From Patescibacteria group bacterium (GTDB lineage: Bacteria; Patescibacteriota; Minisyncoccia; Minisyncoccales; UBA10102), in NCBI GenBank assembly GCA_018816925.1, contig JAHIUP010000022.1:1-17689 (forward strand): a stretch of DNA of 17,689 bases, in the 5' to 3' direction. This document shows, in pieces, positions 6,878 through 12,268 of the stretch (the first letter of the stretch is position 1; each line of letters begins with the position of its first letter). The notes below the pieces were generated by a model, which saw only the letters and a list, made by a program, of their open reading frames with translations, was not told the DNA's origin and ran no database searches. The translations under genes and the position numbers were made by a program.

Positions 6878-6902
6878 TTAATCAATTATTTCTTTTACAG
6901 CA

Positions 6903-7103
6903 ATGCAAGAAGGAACTATTGCTCGATTGAATGAACAGGGGTATGGATTCATTAGCCGTGAAGGAGAGGAGAAAGATCTCTTTTTCCACTCCAACGAGCT
7001 GAAGAATGTAGAATTCAAAGACCTTCAGGAAGGAGATAAGGTAACGTTCGAGGTTGGAGACAGTCCAAAGGGACCCAACGCCGTCAACGTTAGCCGAGCA
7101 TAA
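6903..7103 (+). CDS. Cold-shock domain protein
   Basis: A 66-aa single OB-fold protein that binds single-stranded nucleic acid and works as an RNA chaperone. RNP1 is GYGFIS (13-18) and RNP2 is DLFFHS (25-30); the length is that of bacterial CspA-type proteins. The usual KWFN start of the first strand is replaced by ARLNEQ, so the basic/aromatic face is a little reduced. It is a monocistronic unit with its own strong promoter, a long A/U-rich leader and a textbook terminator 4 nt after the stop. No Shine-Dalgarno is seen before the ATG (TTTTACAGCA), so initiation may rely on the unstructured leader end. Confidence 0.93.
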   Translation: MQEGTIARLNEQGYGFISREGEEKDLFFHSNELKNVEFKDLQEGDKVTFEVGDSPKGPNAVNVSRA

Positions 7104-7106
7104 CAT

Positions 7107-7144
7107 CACAAAAGCACCCCCATCTTGGGGGTGCTTTTGTGTTT
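7107..7144 (+). terminator. Rho-independent terminator of csp
   Basis: A perfect 15-bp stem, CACAAAAGCACCCCC with its complement at 7127-7141 around ATCTT, ending in a T-rich run. The A-run on the 5' side makes it usable in both directions. Confidence 0.93.
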
Positions 7145-7169
7145 AAGTTCTCAAGAATCACCAAGGGGG

Positions 7170-7198
7170 TTCGTGTAGAGCGCGGTTTTTGTTAGAAT
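7170..7198 (+). promoter_or_regulatory. Extended -10 promoter giving a probable leaderless mRNA
   Basis: TAGAAT (7193-7198) is preceded by TG plus one base, an extended -10; the -35 region (TTCGTG, 7170-7175, 17-bp spacer) is poor. The expected start site, about 7 nt downstream, coincides with the ATG at 7205. Confidence 0.5.
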
Positions 7199-7204
7199 GA
7201 AATT

Positions 7205-7396
7205 ATGAACAAAAAGAAATTATTAGAGATTGTTCAGTCCTGGAATATAGAAGTGAAGCCAGAGTACAGGGGTTTTCGCTGTGCGAATTGCCAAAAATAT
7301 ATGACAAAGGCCTGGCATATCTGGTTTGACGACAAAGAATATAAGTGTGAGGTTCACTTGTGTAGAAGGTGCTTCAAGGAATACGAGAAAAACTAA
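7205..7396 (+). CDS. Small four-cysteine zinc-ribbon-like protein, unknown
   Basis: A 63-aa protein with two CxxC pairs (CANC at about 26-29 and CRRC at about 53-56) and several His and Trp residues between them, consistent with one zinc ribbon. The N-terminus is basic (MNKKKLLEIV) and the C-terminus is charged. No family is recognised. The ATG is placed about 7 nt after an extended -10 box, so translation is probably leaderless, and no Shine-Dalgarno is present. It stands alone between the csp terminator and the next small zinc protein. An RNA- or DNA-binding role would be typical of such proteins but is not shown. Confidence 0.68.
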   Translation: MNKKKLLEIVQSWNIEVKPEYRGFRCANCQKYMTKAWHIWFDDKEYKCEVHLCRRCFKEYEKN

Positions 7397-7573
7397 GGTT
7401 CTAATTTAAGGAAAGGTAAAGTACGGAGAGGCCTTCCGCGTGCTGGAGCTAGGGGCTTGACTAGTATTCTTGGGGGATATGAGGTATACTGGGGTAATTC
7501 ATGAGAGGGACTTGTTGGAAGAGTTCCTTTCAAAGGTCGTTTCCGGTTATTCGTTCTAATACTTTGTGGAACA

Positions 7574-7732
7574 ATGGCTGAGGCATATTGCGTAAAGTGC
7601 CGAGCGAAAAGAGAGATGTCCGACCCGAAAGAGGTGGAGATCAACGCAAAGGGTGGGAACAAGCGCAGGGCACTGCAGGGAATCTGCCCGAACTGCGGCA
7701 CCAAGATGATGCGGATTCTGCCTAATAAATAA
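7574..7732 (+). CDS. DUF5679-type small zinc-ribbon protein
   Basis: A 52-aa ORF reading MAEAYCVKCRAKREM, then a basic middle (KGGNKRRALQG), then CPNCGTKMMRILPNK. The CVKC and CPNC knuckles and the AKREM and GTKM motifs match the DUF5679 family as I know it: about 50-residue proteins of unknown function, common in Patescibacteria and actinobacteria. It is short enough to be missed by length-filtered gene calling. A -10-like TATACT (7485-7490) and a TTGACT (7457-7462) lie upstream, but their 22-bp spacing is too long for a standard promoter. A terminator starts 17 nt after the stop, so the gene is probably transcribed alone. Confidence 0.82.
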   Translation: MAEAYCVKCRAKREMSDPKEVEINAKGGNKRRALQGICPNCGTKMMRILPNK

Positions 7733-7749
7733 GCAGGAAGCGTTTGAGA

Positions 7750-7790
7750 GAAAAACCCTTGTGCAGTGAACCTTTGCACGAGGGTTTTTC
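7750..7790 (+). terminator. Rho-independent terminator after the DUF5679 gene
   Basis: GAAAAACCCTTGTGCA (7750-7765) pairs with 7775-7790, which ends GGGTTTTTC, around a 9-nt loop. It gives 16 pairs including one G.U, with A- and T-runs on both arms. Confidence 0.88.
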
Positions 7791-7814
7791 CTAGATACCT
7801 CCAGATACCTAGAT
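7791..7814 (+). repeat. Tandem AGATACCT repeat before the metallo-hydrolase gene
   Basis: CTAGATACCT is followed directly by CCAGATACCT and then AGAT, running into the ATG at 7815. The repeat fills the whole space between the terminator and the gene, leaving no room for a Shine-Dalgarno or an ordinary promoter. Confidence 0.6.
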
Positions 7815-8630
7815 ATGAGGAACATGTTTCTCGCAGGGAGCATTCTTTTGCTCGGAGCAGTCGCATTCTCCCTTTGGGGGGAGATAGCAGATAGGCAGTA
7901 TCTCCAGGTTCATTTCCTGGATGTGGGCCAGGGGGATGCCATACTGATTCAGACCCCTCAAGGCCATGACATTCTTATTGACGGCGGTCCCGACGAGAAG
8001 GTGCTTGAGAAGCTCGGCAAAGAGATGGCTCCATGGAATCGGGATATCGAACTCATGGTGCTCACCCACGGGGAAGCAGACCACATTTCCGGGCTCGTTG
8101 GGGTACTGAAGGCCTACGAGGTAAAACAGGTGCTCTGGAACAAGATGGAAAAGGAGACCAAGGTATTTGCCGCCTTCAAGAGCGAGTTGGAGAAAGAAGA
8201 TGCCCATGTGGTTGAGGCGGAAGCTGGGCAGGAGATTCGGTGGGGGACTGACTCCGCGCTCAAGGTGCTCCTCGCAGACAAAGAGGCCTCTGCCTTCAAT
8301 GATTCCTCCGTGGTTCTGCTTTTGGAGGCACCTTCCTTCCGTGTCCTCCTGCTTGGAGACATTACGAAGGCAGGGGAAAGGAAGCTCGTTTCAGAAGGGG
8401 ACCTCGCGGTGGATGTGCTCAAGGCGGCTCATCATGGGAGCAAGACGTCTAGCAGTAGGGAATTACTGGAAGCCGCGCGCCCGCGCATTGCGGTAATTTC
8501 CGTGGGAGCCGAGAACCTCTACGGGCATCCCGCGCCAGAGGTACTTGGCAGATTTGCTGAATATGGTATAGAGGTATTGAGGACGGACATGCAAGGAGAT
8601 ATCTCCTTTCGCATACCTTCCTCCCCATAA
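7815..8630 (+). CDS. ComEC-type metallo-beta-lactamase-fold hydrolase, membrane-tethered
   Basis: The 271-aa protein has an N-terminal hydrophobic segment (about 4-22) acting as anchor or signal, then a metallo-beta-lactamase domain of the ComEC/Rec2 C-terminal class. Markers are HFLDVGQGDAILI (33-45), the metal motif THGEADHISG (84-93), NDSSVVLLL (162-170), LLGD (179-182) and AAHHGSK (204-210). The second His of the general HxHxDH motif is Glu87; ComEC relatives usually carry an acidic residue there. In full ComEC this domain is fused to the DNA channel and is thought to degrade the non-transported strand; here the channel is absent. An extracytoplasmic nuclease or phosphodiesterase is the likeliest role (inference). 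ndk follows 12 bases later. Confidence 0.85.
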   Translation: MRNMFLAGSILLLGAVAFSLWGEIADRQYLQVHFLDVGQGDAILIQTPQGHDILIDGGPDEKVLEKLGKEMAPWNRDIELMVLTHGEADHISGLVGVLKAYEVKQVLWNKMEKETKVFAAFKSELEKEDAHVVEAEAGQEIRWGTDSALKVLLADKEASAFNDSSVVLLLEAPSFRVLLLGDITKAGERKLVSEGDLAVDVLKAAHHGSKTSSSRELLEAARPRIAVISVGAENLYGHPAPEVLGRFAEYGIEVLRTDMQGDISFRIPSSP

Positions 8631-8642
8631 CATTCTTTTTCT

Positions 8643-9248
8643 ATGGCTCATCCAAAAGAGGAACGAACGCTCGTATTCGTAAAGCCCGATGGTGTGCAGC
8701 GCTCCCTTATAGGGGAGATTCTCCAGCGCTATGAGCGCGTAGGGCTTAAGCTTGTGGGCGTGAAGATGCTCGTGCCCAGCGCTCCGCAGGTGGAGAAACA
8801 TTATCTCCTGGACCCTGGTTGGAAGAGGGCGGCGGGTGAGAAGGCCATCAAGGGGTACGAGGAGAAAGGACTTGAACCACCTTCCCGGGAACCCGAAGAG
8901 ATAGGAGGGAGGGTGCTGGAGAATTTGAAGAACTACCTCACGGCAGGCCCCATTGTGCTTATGGTGTGGCAGGGAGCGCACGCGGCTGAGCTCGTGCGCA
9001 AGATTACGGGGGGTACGGAACCTCTTCGTTCCGATGTGGGAACTATCCGGGGCGATTATGTGCTGGATTCCTTCCAGATGGCAGACCAGGATAAGAGGGC
9101 GGTCCGCAATCTTATTCACGCTTCAGGTTCCGCAGGGGAAGCGGAGAAAGAGATTACTCACTGGTTTTCTGCCGACGAGCTTGTGAAGTACCGGCTCGTG
9201 GGAGAGCATATTCTTTACGACGTGAATATAGACGGTATCCTCGAATGA
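8643..9248 (+). CDS. ndk: Nucleoside diphosphate kinase with an internal insertion
   Basis: Transfers the gamma-phosphate of ATP to NDPs through a phosphohistidine. The fold starts with TLVFVKPDGVQRSLIG (Lys14) and the catalytic His is His159 in RNLIHASGSAGEAEKEI. The family norm is NxxHGSDS, so Gly and Asp are replaced by Ala and Gly beside the His. At 201 aa it is about 50-60 residues longer than ordinary Ndk. The extra part is an acidic/basic segment at about 54-99 (LLDPGWKRAAGEKAIKGYEEKG and onward) and a longer stretch between RGDY and the catalytic His. It follows the ComEC-like gene closely with no Shine-Dalgarno and ends directly before the next promoter. Confidence 0.92.
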   Translation: MAHPKEERTLVFVKPDGVQRSLIGEILQRYERVGLKLVGVKMLVPSAPQVEKHYLLDPGWKRAAGEKAIKGYEEKGLEPPSREPEEIGGRVLENLKNYLTAGPIVLMVWQGAHAAELVRKITGGTEPLRSDVGTIRGDYVLDSFQMADQDKRAVRNLIHASGSAGEAEKEITHWFSADELVKYRLVGEHILYDVNIDGILE

Positions 9249-9249
9249 T

Positions 9250-9279
9250 TTGACGCCCCTCCTGGGTCCGCGCTATACT
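9250..9279 (+). promoter_or_regulatory. Promoter of the HD phosphohydrolase gene
   Basis: TTGACG (9250-9255), an 18-bp spacer and TATACT (9274-9279), with a second overlapping TATAAT at 9279-9284. The -35 begins two bases after the ndk stop. The start near 9287 gives a leader of about 130 nt. Confidence 0.65.
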
Positions 9280-9337
9280 ATAATTGCCCTGTTCTTCTGT
9301 ACGGATTCTCCATTCTTTCGCTTAGGAGCCAGATTCT

Positions 9338-9359
9338 TTCGTTCGCCGTGGCGAACGAG
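9338..9359 (+). other. Hairpin in the leader of the HD gene
   Basis: CGTTCGCC (9340-9347) and GGCGAACG (9350-9357) form a GC-rich hairpin, lengthened by a T-A and T.G pair. No T-run follows. It is the main feature in the 167-base gap between ndk and the HD gene; no other ORF there is convincing. Confidence 0.5.
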
Positions 9360-9415
9360 GTATGGCACCCATCTGGAGTTGTTCGGGAATCCAAGAAAGA
9401 GCAGGGTTTTTGTAT

Positions 9416-9970
9416 ATGAATATATTTCACCATATCCTCAATCGCTCGCTCGCGCATATTACAAGGTTCAACGCCACTCCCCAGCATTTTCCCGAGAGCG
9501 TGGCAGAGCATTCCTTTTACACGGCCTACTTTACTGGGCTTTTGTGCGATTTGTTGAGGGAAGCTGGAGAGGAAGCAGATAAAGAGAAGGCCCTCTCCAT
9601 GGCGCTTCTTCACGACATGGAAGAGATGTTTTCCGGAGATATCCTTACCCCTTTTAAACATTATTCCTCGGAGGTGACTGATGCCATACGCAAGGTGAAC
9701 AAAGAGGCAATCCCCCAGGTGTTTGAAGGGCTTCCAGAGAAGCTGAAAGAGAGCTACATTGCTCTATGGACAGAGGAGGGCCAGGGGGAAACGAGGGAGG
9801 CGGAAATCGTGAAGGTGGCAGACCGTCTTTCCCTTCTCGCCAAGTGCGCGGAGGAAGTGAAAGTGGGGAATGCCTTTTTTGAGAAGGTGTACGAGAGCCA
9901 GCGGGAATTACTGGAGAATCTCAAGTTCTCCTGGTGGGAGAAGATTAAAGAGCCGGTGCTGGAGAATTGA
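9416..9970 (+). CDS. HD-domain phosphohydrolase, YfbR-like 5'-nucleotidase
   Basis: A 184-aa all-helical HD protein. Metal ligands are visible in order: His32 (ESVAEHSFYTAYF), His66-Asp67 (ALLHDMEEMFSGD) and Asp136 (VKVADRLSLLAK), with Glu70 and Asp75 as further active-site residues. This pattern fits the YfbR/HDDC2 group, which removes phosphate from (deoxy)nucleoside 5'-monophosphates, and it fits beside ndk. ATG 9416 is chosen because MNIFHHILNRSLAHITRF is the normal family N-terminus and AGCAGGG lies about 12 bases upstream; the in-frame ATG 9362 would add an unlike 18-residue tail and falls right after the leader hairpin. Its 3' end overlaps the convergent gene by 26 bases. Confidence 0.85.
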   Translation: MNIFHHILNRSLAHITRFNATPQHFPESVAEHSFYTAYFTGLLCDLLREAGEEADKEKALSMALLHDMEEMFSGDILTPFKHYSSEVTDAIRKVNKEAIPQVFEGLPEKLKESYIALWTEEGQGETREAEIVKVADRLSLLAKCAEEVKVGNAFFEKVYESQRELLENLKFSWWEKIKEPVLEN

Positions 9971-10238
9971 GGCGGGTGACTTCTTGTTCCACAAGAGGCC
10001 CGTTATATTCTCCGCTGTGGGCGGAAGTTCCATTGTAGCTTGGTTGTTTTTGATCCAGATGCAGGGCGCAGCGTCCTTCTTTCGTGCAGTACAAGTGGAA
10101 TCTCGGATAGCGTGCTCCTCGGAGAGGCCGGGCAAAACGAAGTTCCCCGGTTTTTTCGTCCGTTCCTTCCGGGGAGTACCCTGACTCTCTCAAGAAGGAG
10201 AGGATGGTGGTGCTGGCGAGGTTGAGAGAAAATTTCAT
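9945..10238 (-). CDS. Conserved-looking 97-aa protein of unknown function, downstream of tRNA-Pro
   Basis: A 97-aa ORF whose core ELRFARPLRGARYPRFHLYC, then ALHLDQKQPSY and AHSGEYNGPLVEQEVTRL has the texture of a real alpha/beta protein. From memory it resembles a small family in candidate-phyla genomes, with RPL..YPRFHLY, LHLDQK.PSY and AHSGEY motifs; I cannot confirm this by search. No function is known to me. The ATG is two bases after the 3' end of tRNA-Pro on the same strand, so processing of the tRNA would leave a leader of only CA. An in-frame ATG at 10298 would start inside the tRNA and is rejected. The 3' end overlaps the HD gene in the opposite direction, with no terminator between. 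Confidence 0.7.
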   Translation of the reverse strand: MKFSLNLASTTILSFLRESGYSPEGTDEKTGELRFARPLRGARYPRFHLYCTKEGRCALHLDQKQPSYNGTSAHSGEYNGPLVEQEVTRLNSPAPAL

Positions 10239-10240
10239 TG

Positions 10241-10312
10241 TCGGGGAGCCGGGAATTGAACCCGGATTTTCGGACCCCCAGCCCGAAGTAATGGCCATTA
10301 TACGACTCCCCG
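10241..10312 (-). tRNA. tRNA-Pro (anticodon GGG)
   Basis: On the minus strand the 72-nt sequence folds as a cloverleaf. Acceptor CGGGGAG/CTCCCCG has 7 pairs. The D arm is GTAT...TTAC with GG in the loop. The anticodon stem TCGGG/TCCGA has one G.U pair and loop CTGGGGG, giving anticodon GGG with G37. The T arm is CCGGG-TTCAATT-CCCGG, and the discriminator is A. CCA is not encoded: CAATG follows, where CA is spacer and ATG opens the next ORF. It reads CCC and CCU proline codons. Confidence 0.93.
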
Positions 10313-10322
10313 TTTCCCTTCT

Positions 10323-10351
10323 AGTTTACCCGAAAATGCCCTTGAGGGGAA
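10323..10351 (-). promoter_or_regulatory. Possible tRNA-Pro promoter
   Basis: On the minus strand TTCCCC (10346-10351), a 17-bp spacer and TAAACT (10323-10328) precede the tRNA 5' end by about 10 nt. The -35 match is poor. It would be divergent from the promoter at 10355. Confidence 0.35.
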
Positions 10352-10354
10352 GAG

Positions 10355-10382
10355 TTGCGTTTTCCCGTTTTTCTGGTAGAGT
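10355..10382 (+). promoter_or_regulatory. Promoter of the EEP-family gene
   Basis: TTGCGT (10355-10360), 16-bp spacer, TAGAGT (10377-10382) with TGG before it (extended -10). The start near 10389 leaves a leader of about 45 nt carrying a Shine-Dalgarno. Confidence 0.6.
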
Positions 10383-10418
10383 GTGAACGTGGCACCCTTC
10401 AATTGAATATCTTAAGAA

Positions 10419-10428
10419 AAGGAGGTGA
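10419..10428 (+). promoter_or_regulatory. Consensus Shine-Dalgarno AAGGAGGTGA
   Basis: Ten bases fully complementary to a standard 16S 3' end, five bases before ATG 10434. It sets the start at 10434 rather than the in-frame GTG at 10425, which lies inside it. No other gene in the window has so strong a site. Confidence 0.9.
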
Positions 10429-10433
10429 ACAGA

Positions 10434-11270
10434 ATGGCAAAGAGAGCATTGCCCCAGAAGTTAAACCTCCTGTACTTGAATGTAGGAGGAGGTCAGTGGT
10501 TTGAGGAGCTGATGGAGTACATAAGTTCTATGGCAGAGCACATTGATGTATTCTGTTTCCAGGAGGTGTTGGATACGCCTACGGACATCGTATGGAGCGG
10601 AGAACTCAAAGGGAGAGTTTCCCGTCAGCGAGCAGATTTGTTCAAACAGCTGCGGCTCGCGCTCCCAGAGTATTTTCCCCTGTTTGCGTGGTACTCACGA
10701 TTGCGTACCGTGGATTTTCCCCTCTATATAGGGAATGCGATGTTTATAAAACGAGGGGGAGTCGTCTTGGATGTATGCTCGTGGGGCGACACGATGGTAT
10801 TTGGAAGGCGCGACGGCATGGATACTATCAACCTTGAGGCCCTTTCCCGGAATGTGCAGTATGCCGTCTTGAAGTTGCGGGGAAAGGCGGGGGTGAGCGT
10901 GTTCAACTTCCATGGCCTGTGGCAACCGATTGGGAAGAAGGATACACCACGACGCCTCAGGCAATTCCAGGAGTTGCACAGAGTTGTGGAAGCATTTCCT
11001 GGTTCCGACAAGATTCTGGGAGGCGACTTCAATACCTTTCCGACCTCTCGGTGTTCCCTCGTTTTGGAGGAAGCAGGAATGAGGAATCTTGTGCGTGAGT
11101 GTGGGATTTTAAGCACCCGCAGTTCTTTGTACAAACGGCCACAGAACGGGCCTCACGCAGATAACATCTTCATTAGTGGCGGCGGCACGGTACAGCTTGA
11201 GGTGCCGGAGGTCTTAGCTTCAGACCACCTTCCGCTGGTGGTGCAGTATCAATATACGAAAAGGCCCTGA
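10434..11270 (+). CDS. Endonuclease/exonuclease/phosphatase (EEP) family protein
   Basis: A 278-aa protein of the Mg2+-dependent phosphodiesterase/phosphatase superfamily (DNase I, exonuclease III, sphingomyelinase, inositol phosphatase). Motifs in order: VFCFQEV (metal-binding Glu44), NFHG (His160), GGDFNTFP (Asp198, Asn200), HADNIF (Asp243) and SDHLPLV (Asp264, catalytic His265). The catalytic set is complete. There is no signal peptide, so it is presumably cytoplasmic; nucleic acid or a phospho-metabolite could be the substrate. It forms a one-gene unit with its own extended -10 promoter, a perfect Shine-Dalgarno and a terminator overlapping the stop. The strong ribosome site is unlike its neighbours and may mean recent acquisition or high expression. 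Confidence 0.87.
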   Translation: MAKRALPQKLNLLYLNVGGGQWFEELMEYISSMAEHIDVFCFQEVLDTPTDIVWSGELKGRVSRQRADLFKQLRLALPEYFPLFAWYSRLRTVDFPLYIGNAMFIKRGGVVLDVCSWGDTMVFGRRDGMDTINLEALSRNVQYAVLKLRGKAGVSVFNFHGLWQPIGKKDTPRRLRQFQELHRVVEAFPGSDKILGGDFNTFPTSRCSLVLEEAGMRNLVRECGILSTRSSLYKRPQNGPHADNIFISGGGTVQLEVPEVLASDHLPLVVQYQYTKRP

Positions 11271-11294
11271 ATGTTCTCCGGGGCCTTTTTCGTA
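11255..11294. terminator. Bidirectional terminator between the EEP gene and rpmB
   Basis: TACGAAAAGGCCC (11255-11267) pairs with GGGCCTTTTTCGTA, with one extra T bulged. The stem contains the EEP stop codon region. A-rich and T-rich arms let it serve both the EEP gene and the convergent rpmB, which ends 17 bases further on. Confidence 0.85.
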
Positions 11295-11311
11295 GGAGTA
11301 TGAAGGAATGC

Positions 11312-11530
11312 CTATTTTAGCTTACTCAAGGACTTGATGCACTTGGTGCATGCGCGTATTCGCGTCCCAGCGCGAAATCCCCATTTAGCGGCAAAGGGTT
11401 CGGTAAGGCGAATCCACTGTATATTGGGCTTTTGCAGGTGTTTCACCGTGGGGTTGTACTTTCCACGGAGCTTCACGCGCTTCCATGCCGCTCTCTGGCG
11501 TTTCGCGCACACGGCGCATTCTTTTGTCAT
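11312..11530 (-). CDS. rpmB: 50S ribosomal protein L28
   Basis: A 72-aa basic protein with two cysteine pairs: ECAVC near the N-terminus (CAVC, 5-8) and CTKC near the C-terminus (RIRACTKCIKSLSK). This is the zinc-binding form of L28. The middle QKPNIQWIRL corresponds to the family's PNLQ.VR segment. The usual GxxVSHSNNKTKR stretch is replaced by a divergent RQRAAWKRVKLRGKYNPTVK, so identification rests mostly on the C-terminal half and length. It is monocistronic; a good promoter lies so close that the mRNA is probably leaderless. Confidence 0.8.
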   Translation of the reverse strand: MTKECAVCAKRQRAAWKRVKLRGKYNPTVKHLQKPNIQWIRLTEPFAAKWGFRAGTRIRACTKCIKSLSKLK

Positions 11531-11538
11531 ACGAAACT

Positions 11539-11567
11539 ACTCTAGCAGAAAAGTGCAGAGCCCGCAA
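11539..11567 (-). promoter_or_regulatory. rpmB promoter, leaderless type
   Basis: On the minus strand TTGCGG (11562-11567), 17-bp spacer and TAGAGT (11539-11544) with TGC before it (extended -10). Only 8 bases separate the -10 from the ATG, so the start site falls at or just before the start codon. Confidence 0.72.
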
Positions 11568-11569
11568 CA

Positions 11570-11598
11570 TTGCGCCTCCATTTCTTTTCGGGTACAAT
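11570..11598 (+). promoter_or_regulatory. M50 protease promoter, leaderless type
   Basis: TTGCGC (11570-11575), 17-bp spacer, TACAAT (11593-11598). ATG 11606 is 8 nt after the -10. The -35 boxes of this and the divergent rpmB promoter are separated by two bases and form the near-palindrome GCAACATTGC. Confidence 0.6.
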
Positions 11599-11605
11599 GG
11601 AGCGC

Positions 11606-12226
11606 ATGGAATTGGTTTTTCTTATTGTCGTCCTCATTTTCTCCGTGGTGCTCCATGAGGTGTCACACGGCGTAGTTGCGTATTCTTTGGGGGACCCGAC
11701 GGCGAAGGATGCGGGACGCCTCACCCTGAATCCTATTCCTCACCTGGATCCCATAGGTTCCATTTTTCTTCCCGGGTTTCTTGTACTAATGAGCATGATT
11801 GGAGGAGGCCCGGGCATCATTATTGGGTGGGCAAAGCCGGTGCCGATAAATCCTCTGTTCTTCCGGAATCCTAAGTACGACTCCGTAAAGGTGAGCTTGG
11901 CGGGACCCGCCGCAAACATTGCCATTGCCCTTGTATTTGGCTTGGCTCTTAGATTCCTCCCCATTGTGAGTTTCAGCCCCGACCTCGTCCTCATATTCAG
12001 CTCCATTGTGTTTCTGAACCTTTTGCTCGCCGTCTTCAATCTTCTGCCCATACCTCCCTTGGATGGTTCCCATTTGCTTTTTTCCTTTCTCCCCGACTCC
12101 TTCTCCGGGCTCCGGAGCGTACTCTCCCAGTACGGCTTCTTTCTCCTTCTCTTTCTCCTGCTTTTCTTTTTTAGAGCTTTCCTCGCCTTCGTGGATGTCT
12201 TGTTCCGGCTCCTCGTGGGGAACTAA
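11606..12226 (+). CDS. Site-2 protease-like M50 zinc metallopeptidase
   Basis: An intramembrane protease of 206 aa with about five or six membrane segments. HEVSH (17-21) in the first helix holds the zinc ligands and catalytic Glu18. The second motif NLLPIPPLDG (135-144) gives the third ligand Asp143. A GWAKPVPINP loop (74-83) is typical of the short M50 subgroup that lacks PDZ domains. ATG 11606 is preferred since it fits the leaderless promoter and puts the first helix at the N-terminus; ATG 11597 overlaps the -10 box. Likely roles are signal-peptide or anti-sigma cleavage, but the substrate is unknown. It ends five bases before the rpsL promoter. Confidence 0.88.
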   Translation: MELVFLIVVLIFSVVLHEVSHGVVAYSLGDPTAKDAGRLTLNPIPHLDPIGSIFLPGFLVLMSMIGGGPGIIIGWAKPVPINPLFFRNPKYDSVKVSLAGPAANIAIALVFGLALRFLPIVSFSPDLVLIFSSIVFLNLLLAVFNLLPIPPLDGSHLLFSFLPDSFSGLRSVLSQYGFFLLLFLLLFFFRAFLAFVDVLFRLLVGN

Positions 12227-12230
12227 TTCA

Positions 12231-12259
12231 TTGACAGAACGCCGATTGCCTGCTAGATT
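12231..12259 (+). promoter_or_regulatory. Main promoter of the str cluster
   Basis: TTGACA (12231-12236), 17-bp spacer, TAGATT (12254-12259) with TGC before it, an extended -10. ATG 12269 is 10 nt downstream, so the rpsL mRNA begins at or only 2-3 nt before its start codon. This leaves no room for a leader regulatory site ahead of rpsL. Confidence 0.78.
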
Positions 12260-12268
12260 TTGCTTTGT

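Noticed and set aside
7501..7581. 26-codon ORF (ATG at 7501) as a leader peptide before the DUF5679 gene
   Set aside because: No ribosome site, no runs of regulatory codons and no attenuator-like hairpin after it; it is probably random.
9250..9582. 110-aa ORF after ndk
   Set aside because: It covers the promoter, leader hairpin and 5' part of the HD gene in another frame and shows no protein-like motif.
10239..10298. N-terminal extension of the 97-aa ORF starting at 10298
   Set aside because: It would be translated from within tRNA-Pro; the residues (GWGSENPGSIPGSP) are the typical spurious reading of tRNA sequence.
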